This document shows positions 13,014 through 16,818 of a stretch of 16,818 nt of DNA, piece by piece; the first letter of the stretch is position 1; each line of letters opens with the position of its first letter. The notes under the pieces are model-generated. The model worked only from the letters and a program-made list of their open reading frames with translations, made no database searches and had not been told where the DNA came from. The translations under genes and the position numbers were made by a program. The stretch comes from 2-01-FULL-49-17 sp964553025 (GTDB lineage Bacteria; Patescibacteriota; Minisyncoccia; 2-02-FULL-40-12; GWA2-44-9), in assembly GCA_964553025.1 (NCBI GenBank), contig CAZKJF010000019.1:1-16818 (forward strand). The letters run 5' to 3'.

Positions 13014-13706
13014 ATGAAGTCCCAACCTCAAAAAATTGAATTGCAGGCCCAAATCCGCACTATTTTGGGCGGAAAGGTCAATGCCCTGCGACGCTCCGGC
13101 TTTGTTCCGGCTGTTTTGTATGGCAAAGATCAGGAGCCGATCTCACTCCAGGTCCCCAAAAAGGACTTTAGCAAGACTTTCCATGCGGCAGGCGAGTCTA
13201 CTCTTGTGTACGTGAATGTGGACGGACAGAGCTATCCGACCATTATCCATGACATTGCCCGCGATCCACAGACGGATGACGTGATTCACGCCGATTTCTA
13301 CAAAGTTCGCTTAGACCAAAAGGTTAAAGCCCGGATTTCGGTTGAATTTGTCGGCGAATCCCCCGCAGTCAAAAGTCTCGGCGGTATTTTTATCCGCAAT
13401 ATTAACGAATTGGAAGTCGAAGCGTTGCCCCAGAACCTTCCCCATGCCATTGCCATTGATATTTCTAAACTGGAAAAATTCGGCGATCAAATCATGATCA
13501 AAGACGTCAAACCGGACGGGGATTTCAAGATTCACGGCCATGAAGAAGAAATCATCGCTACGGTTCAGGAACCGATTTCCGAAGAGGAACTCCAGAAGTC
13601 GCTGGAAACCACCACTTCGGTTGAAGACGTTGAAGAAATCAAGAAAGAGAAGCCCGAAGAAGTCGTTGAAGAAGGCGAAACTCCGGCTGAAGCTCCTGCC
13701 GCGTAA
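13014..13706 (+). CDS. rplY: 50S ribosomal protein L25 (TL5/CTC type)
   Basis: 230 aa. The N-terminal L25 domain (about 1-92) binds 5S rRNA (ALRRSGFVPAVLYGKDQEPISL…). The C-terminal TL5 domain (about 97-185) contains KARISVEFVGESPAVKSLGG. Last comes an acidic Glu-rich tail (about 190-230) ending in Pro/Ala, as in long CTC-type proteins. Length agrees with the two-domain form. It begins a translation gene block, with L31 11 nt downstream. No Shine-Dalgarno precedes the ATG. Confidence 0.95.
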   Translation: MKSQPQKIELQAQIRTILGGKVNALRRSGFVPAVLYGKDQEPISLQVPKKDFSKTFHAAGESTLVYVNVDGQSYPTIIHDIARDPQTDDVIHADFYKVRLDQKVKARISVEFVGESPAVKSLGGIFIRNINELEVEALPQNLPHAIAIDISKLEKFGDQIMIKDVKPDGDFKIHGHEEEIIATVQEPISEEELQKSLETTTSVEDVEEIKKEKPEEVVEEGETPAEAPAA

Positions 13707-13717
13707 CCATTCCAATC

Positions 13718-13951
13718 ATGAAACAAGACATCCACCCACAATATTTTCCGAATGCGAAAGTTTCCTGCGTCTGCGGCAACTCCTGGACCGTCGGTTCGAC
13801 GTCCGAAGAGATTCACACCAGCATTTGCTCGAAATGCCACCCCTTCTATACTGGCAACGCTAACATCGTGGACACGCGCGGCCGCGTGGATAAATACAAG
13901 AAGCGTCTCGAAAAGTCAGCCGCCAAGCAGTCCCCGGTAAAGAAAAAATAG
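13718..13951 (+). CDS. rpmE: 50S ribosomal protein L31 (zinc form)
   Basis: 77 aa. The zinc-binding cysteines of the C+ form are all present: C17 and C19 (SCVCGN), C37 and C40 (ICSKCHPFYTG). The start MKQDIHPQYF is standard, and a basic tail closes the protein. It forms part of a bridge between the subunits. The start is 11 nt after L25, so co-transcription is likely. The stop codon lies inside a hairpin that may terminate the unit. Confidence 0.95.
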   Translation: MKQDIHPQYFPNAKVSCVCGNSWTVGSTSEEIHTSICSKCHPFYTGNANIVDTRGRVDKYKKRLEKSAAKQSPVKKK

Positions 13952-13973
13952 GTACCTCGGTATCTATTTTTTC
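13942..13973 (+). terminator. Hairpin spanning the L31 stop codon
   Basis: A 15-bp stem (13942-13956 with 13959-13973) with one G:T wobble and a 2-nt nominal loop. The left arm contains the A-run and TAG stop of rpmE, the right arm CTATTTTTTC. The A-run/T-run symmetry would allow termination in either direction. Only 8 nt remain before the RF1 start, so read-through must feed prfA unless it has another promoter. Confidence 0.6.
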
Positions 13974-13981
13974 CATTTCTC

Positions 13982-14785
13982 ATGTCTGACCAGCAGTACG
14001 ATTGGAAACAATGGCAGAATTACCAGAAACCAAAGACCGAAGCCAAGCCCGGAAACGAGGGGATTGTTGAAATTCGAGCCGGCGCCGGCGGTGACGAAGC
14101 GGCCTTGTTCGCCGCCAACCTGTTCAACATGTACAAGAAATACGCCGCCGCCAAGGGTTGGCGTTTCGATCTGATCGACTCCAATCAAAACTCGCTCGGC
14201 GGGTTCAAATCGGTAGTTTTTGAGCTCACGGGTCTTGGTGCATACGAAAAGATGCGCTATGAGTCGGGCGTGCATCGCGTTCAGCGCGTGCCGGAAACCG
14301 AAAAATCCGGGCGCGTCCATACCTCGACGGCCACTGTGGCGGTGCTGGCTAAGGCCAAAGAGAGCGACCTGGTGATCCGCCCCGACGAGATCGAGGTTAG
14401 CTTCTCTCGCGCCGGCGGGCCGGGCGGCCAGAACGTCAATAAAGTCGAGACCGCTGTCCGCATCTTGCACAAACCGTCGGGCATCGTCATTTCCTCCCGC
14501 TCCGAGCGCAGCCAGGCGGCCAACCGTGAAAAGGGCATGGAATTGCTCCGCTCCAAGCTCCTAGAAATCAAAAAAATGGAGGAGACAGGCAATATTACAG
14601 AGGAACGCCGCAAGCAAATCGGCACCGGCGACCGATCGGAAAAGATTCGTACGTACAATTTTCCCCAGGATCGCATTACCGATCATCGCATCAAAAAGAG
14701 CTGGGGCAATATTGAGAAGATCCTGGCCGGCAACCTTGATCCTGTTCTGGATGCCTTGATCGAGGGTATGCCAAAAACCTCATAA
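13982..14785 (+). CDS. prfA: Peptide chain release factor 1, domain-1-less form
   Basis: 267 aa against about 360 usual. It starts almost directly at domain 2 (GIVEIRAGAGGDEAALFA, 27-44); the roughly 90-100 residue helical N-terminal domain is absent, and the L31 gene ends 30 nt upstream, so there is no room for it. The stop-codon recognition tripeptide region reads RVPETEKSGRVHTST (PET, 104-106), the PxT pattern of RF1 (UAA/UAG). The GGQ loop is GGPGGQNVNKVETAVR (GGQ 148-150) and the end has GTGDRSEKIRTYNFPQDRITDHR. It hydrolyses peptidyl-tRNA at stop codons. UGA is used as a stop here, so an RF2 must be encoded elsewhere. Confidence 0.92.
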   Translation: MSDQQYDWKQWQNYQKPKTEAKPGNEGIVEIRAGAGGDEAALFAANLFNMYKKYAAAKGWRFDLIDSNQNSLGGFKSVVFELTGLGAYEKMRYESGVHRVQRVPETEKSGRVHTSTATVAVLAKAKESDLVIRPDEIEVSFSRAGGPGGQNVNKVETAVRILHKPSGIVISSRSERSQAANREKGMELLRSKLLEIKKMEETGNITEERRKQIGTGDRSEKIRTYNFPQDRITDHRIKKSWGNIEKILAGNLDPVLDALIEGMPKTS

Positions 14786-14795
14786 CAGACGGCTA

Positions 14796-14824
14796 TTGAT
14801 TCCTGCCTTGAAATCGTGTATGAT
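14796..14824 (+). promoter_or_regulatory. Promoter of the rpsB-tsf unit
   Basis: TTGATT (14796-14801), a 17-nt spacer and TATGAT (14819-14824), just after the prfA stop. Predicted transcription start near 14831, giving about a 14-nt leader. This argues for the ATG at 14845 over an in-frame GTG at 14830. Confidence 0.7.
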
Positions 14825-14844
14825 AGACAGTGCCTTTATTTAGC

Positions 14845-15543
14845 ATGAATATTACTTCAGAGATCCAAATTCCGTACGAAGAAATGCTCCAAGCGGGGAT
14901 GCATTTTGGCCGCAAAAAAACAGTCTTTAATCCGGCCATGCAGCCGTATGTTTTTACGGTTCGCGACGGTATTTGCATCATTGACCTGATCAAAACCCAG
15001 GCCCAGCTTAAGAATGCGACTGAATTCCTCAAAACTACGGCCCAGAACGGGGGCTTGATCCTGTTCGTCGCTTTAACCAAACAGTCCACGGACGGCATCA
15101 AGAAGCTTGCCCAAGCCCTGAATATGCCGTATGTCGTTGATCGCTGGCTCGGCGGCACGCTGACCAACTTTAAGGTTATCAATAACCGCGTTCGCGCTTT
15201 GGAAGACATGGAGCGCGCTCTGAAAGCCGGCGAGTTTGAAAAATACACCAAAAAAGAACGCCTCGAGAAAACCCGTGAAATGGCCAAAATGGGCGTTCGT
15301 TTCGAAGGCCTCAAGAAATTGACCCGCATGCCCGATGTTATCTTCGTCTCTTCGCTCAAAGAAAGCGCACTCCCGGTCCGCGAAGCCAAGAAAATGGGCG
15401 TGAAAGTCGTGGCAATCACCAATACTGACTCTGATCCCAATTCGGTTAATTTTGTCGTTCCTGCCAACGACCGCTCCAAAAAGTCCGTAGATCTCATTGT
15501 CGACGCACTATTGAAAGAACTGCCGACAACTACAACCCAGTAA
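14845..15543 (+). CDS. rpsB: 30S ribosomal protein S2
   Basis: 232 aa with the full S2 pattern: MLQAGMHFGRKKTVFNPAMQPYVF, DLIKTQAQL, FVALTKQS, VDRWLGGTLTNF, MPDVIFVSS and AITNTDSDPNSVNFVVPANDRS. It is required for late small-subunit assembly. The start is taken at the ATG, since the upstream GTG falls at the predicted transcription start. No Shine-Dalgarno, but CTTTATT lies just upstream. It is followed after 44 nt by tsf, the classic rpsB-tsf pairing. Confidence 0.96.
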   Translation: MNITSEIQIPYEEMLQAGMHFGRKKTVFNPAMQPYVFTVRDGICIIDLIKTQAQLKNATEFLKTTAQNGGLILFVALTKQSTDGIKKLAQALNMPYVVDRWLGGTLTNFKVINNRVRALEDMERALKAGEFEKYTKKERLEKTREMAKMGVRFEGLKKLTRMPDVIFVSSLKESALPVREAKKMGVKVVAITNTDSDPNSVNFVVPANDRSKKSVDLIVDALLKELPTTTTQ

Positions 15544-15550
15544 CCGCACC

Positions 15551-15587
15551 GTCGGAACTCGCAGAGGGTTCCGATAGTCGTTTTATT
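15551..15587 (+). promoter_or_regulatory. Attenuator-like hairpin between rpsB and tsf
   Basis: TCGGAAC (15552-15558) pairs with GTTCCGA (15568-15574), extendable by G:T pairs and one C:G, followed after GTCG by TTTTATT and the tsf ATG. It looks like a weak intrinsic terminator that could lower tsf relative to rpsB; partial termination between these two genes is known in other bacteria. Confidence 0.55.
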
Positions 15588-16043
15588 ATGCCAGACGTTT
15601 CCATCGATCAGATCAAATCGCTTCGCGAGAAAACCGGCCTTTCGGTCGCCGAAGTCAAAAAAGCTCTCGCCGAAGCCGGCGGAGATGAAGCGAAAGCCAT
15701 GGAAGTTTTAAAAGCGCGCGGCGACGCAGTCGCCGCGAAGAAAGCCGATCGCGAGCTCGGCGCGGGCATTATTGACGCGTATGTCCATGCCAATCGCCGC
15801 GCGGGTTGCATGCTTGAATTGCTTTGCGAGACTGACTTCGTTGGCCGCAACGAAGAGTTCCAGACCCTGGCTCACGACATTGCCATGCATATCACGGCCA
15901 TGAAGCCAGCTTCCACTGAAGAGCTTCTTGGGCAGCCCTTCATCAAGAATCCCGAACAGACGATCGGCCAGCTCTTGACTGCCTCAATCGCCAAGATCGG
16001 CGAAAACATTAAAATCGGCCGATTCGAACTGTTCGAAATCTAA
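15588..16043 (+). CDS. tsf: Elongation factor Ts, minimal form
   Basis: 151 aa compared with about 200-290 in most bacteria. The UBA-like N-terminal domain (5-45, LREKTGLSVAEVKKAL) is followed by a single core half with the EF-Tu-contacting ETDFVGRNEEF (TDFV 82-85) and IGENIKIGRFELFEI at the end. The protein stops where longer homologues continue into a second core half and coiled coil. It exchanges GDP for GTP on EF-Tu. The TPR gene begins directly after its stop. A perfect 9-bp hairpin lies at 15717-15737. Confidence 0.94.
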   Translation: MPDVSIDQIKSLREKTGLSVAEVKKALAEAGGDEAKAMEVLKARGDAVAAKKADRELGAGIIDAYVHANRRAGCMLELLCETDFVGRNEEFQTLAHDIAMHITAMKPASTEELLGQPFIKNPEQTIGQLLTASIAKIGENIKIGRFELFEI

Positions 16044-16652
16044 ATGTTTATTTTGATCCCAGCAGTCGGTATCATTGCATCGCTTGCCGGCATTGCGTAC
16101 ATCGTCAGCCGCAAGATGCCGTATCTCAAAAAGCTCTCGCCTGATATCCATGAAAGAGGAGAGACGATTTTCCATGATTTCTTTCCTGAAATTGTCGATT
16201 GGACGCGAACAATCCATCTCAAAGAAATCCGGCAGGCATTTCTCAGGGAAACCGAAAAGGCTGTCCGCCGCTTGCGCATCGCTTCGATGAAGATCGATAC
16301 TGCGGCTGATAACCTCATCAAACGCATCCGCCGCGAACACGCATCCGGCAAAATGGAGCTGCAAACGCTCACTGAAGAAGCCATGATGCCTGCAGTTCCC
16401 GCCGCGCCGAGCCTCCCGGCTGCGCCGACGATGGAAGACCTCAAGGCCAAAGAACAGCAGCTTATCATCGAAATCGCCAAAAACCCAAAAGATATCGAGC
16501 TCTATATCGCTCTTGGAGATTTGTACTTGGAGATGCATAATACAGAAGAGGCTAAGGAATCATACGAAGCCGCGCTGGCCTTAGATCCCAGCAACCCAGA
16601 GCTGGCCCGCAAATACTCTCAGCTCCTCAAAAAGACCGAGGTTACCGTCTAG
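16044..16652 (+). CDS. Membrane-anchored TPR protein, unknown role
   Basis: 202 aa. An N-terminal membrane helix (about 2-22) is followed by a long charged helical region rich in Arg/Lys/Glu (about 40-110), an Ala/Pro linker (AVPAAPSLPAAP) and one to one-and-a-half tetratricopeptide repeats (about 140-195, LYIALGDLYLEMHNTEEAKESYEAALALDPSNPELARKY in pattern). TPRs bind partner proteins; the partner is unknown. The ATG touches the tsf stop codon, so it is likely translated from the rpsB-tsf message. Confidence 0.85.
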   Translation: MFILIPAVGIIASLAGIAYIVSRKMPYLKKLSPDIHERGETIFHDFFPEIVDWTRTIHLKEIRQAFLRETEKAVRRLRIASMKIDTAADNLIKRIRREHASGKMELQTLTEEAMMPAVPAAPSLPAAPTMEDLKAKEQQLIIEIAKNPKDIELYIALGDLYLEMHNTEEAKESYEAALALDPSNPELARKYSQLLKKTEVTV

Positions 16653-16685
16653 AAGGCAGGGCTGTTAAAAACAGTCTGATTCTGG

Positions 16686-16691
16686 TATAAT
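16686..16691 (+). promoter_or_regulatory. -10 box of the tRNA promoter
   Basis: A perfect TATAAT 3 nt before the tRNA-Thr start. A -35 element is not clear; the small inverted repeat CTGTT/AACAG (16662-16674) occupies that position. The tRNA 5' end would be close to the transcription start. Confidence 0.55.
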
Positions 16692-16694
16692 AAT

Positions 16695-16769
16695 GCCGAA
16701 GTAGCTCAACGGTAGAGCAACGCTTTTGTAAAGCGAAGGTTGCCGGTTCAAGTCCGGCCTTCGGCTCCA
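16695..16769 (+). tRNA. tRNA-Thr (anticodon UGU)
   Basis: A full cloverleaf: acceptor 16695-16701 with 16759-16765, D stem GCTC/GAGC, anticodon loop TTTGTAA with TGT at 16727-16729, T stem GCCGG/CCGGC around TTCAAGT, discriminator T and an encoded CCA at 16767-16769. The first anticodon-stem pair is an A-A mismatch (16720/16736); all other stem pairs are standard. Confidence 0.95.
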
Positions 16770-16782
16770 GTACGATAAAAAT

Positions 16783-16818
16783 GGGGGTGTGGTGGAGTGG
16801 TCAATCACAACAGACTGT
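16783..16818 (+). tRNA. Probable tRNA-Tyr, cut by the window end
   Basis: The 5' part of a tRNA: acceptor GGGGGTG, a 3-bp D stem (GTG/CAC) with a long D loop as in class II tRNAs, and the anticodon arm to CTGT, so the first two anticodon bases are G and T. Class II form with GT- fits Tyr (GUA); Asp, Asn and His (GTC, GTT, GTG) have class I D arms. It lies 13 nt after tRNA-Thr, probably in one transcript. Confidence 0.75.

Overview
The window reads as a piece of chromosome from a Candidate Phyla Radiation (Patescibacteria) bacterium, most likely Parcubacteria-like; this assignment is an inference. It rests on very tight gene packing, a minimal EF-Ts (151 aa), a release factor 1 without its N-terminal domain, a DUF5652-type two-helix membrane protein, and several start codons with no Shine-Dalgarno sequence and predicted leaders of about 0-15 nt. 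UGA ends at least three genes (rpiB, the 418-aa unknown gene and the 133-aa membrane gene), so the recoded UGA of Gracilibacteria/Absconditabacteria is not in use. There is no gap over 300 bases, no CRISPR array, no insertion sequence and no phage gene.

Layout. 1-138: the 3' end of an RG-rich coding region and a strong terminator. 157-1746 (+): a small DUF4258-like protein, endonuclease IV (nfo) and a DUF5652-like membrane protein with a His-rich tail; the terminator of this unit lies inside the 3' end of the convergent tgt gene. 1750-2958 (-): tRNA-guanine transglycosylase. 2986-3935 (+): a predicted leaderless glutaredoxin, a 114-nt structured intergenic element and a Mn-type superoxide dismutase. 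3942-4302: a self-contained unit for a 75-aa basic membrane-anchored protein with a good promoter, Shine-Dalgarno and terminator. 4312-5685 (-): a PMT/GT39 O-mannosyltransferase-like membrane enzyme.

5722-12515 (+) is one seven-gene block with gaps of 14 nt or less or ATGA overlaps: AhpF-like thioredoxin reductase, rpiB, a GlcD-like FAD dehydrogenase, an Rpe-like epimerase, a PfkB sugar kinase, an unrecognised 418-aa helical protein and class II aldolase. Together they look like a pentose-phosphate-to-glycolysis junction with a redox enzyme attached. 12538-12939 is an AT-richer membrane gene on its own promoter. 13014-16652 is a translation block: L25, L31, short RF1, S2, EF-Ts and a membrane-anchored TPR protein. 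16695-16818 holds tRNA-Thr(UGU) and the start of a probable tRNA-Tyr.

The signal that the genes do not explain is a set of perfect 11-13 bp inverted repeats with 3-nt spacers lying inside four unrelated coding genes, with similar ones between genes, plus the 114-nt element between glutaredoxin and SOD. The other points of interest are the carbon operon with its unknown protein, the domain-1-less RF1, and an epimerase that has lost pocket residues.
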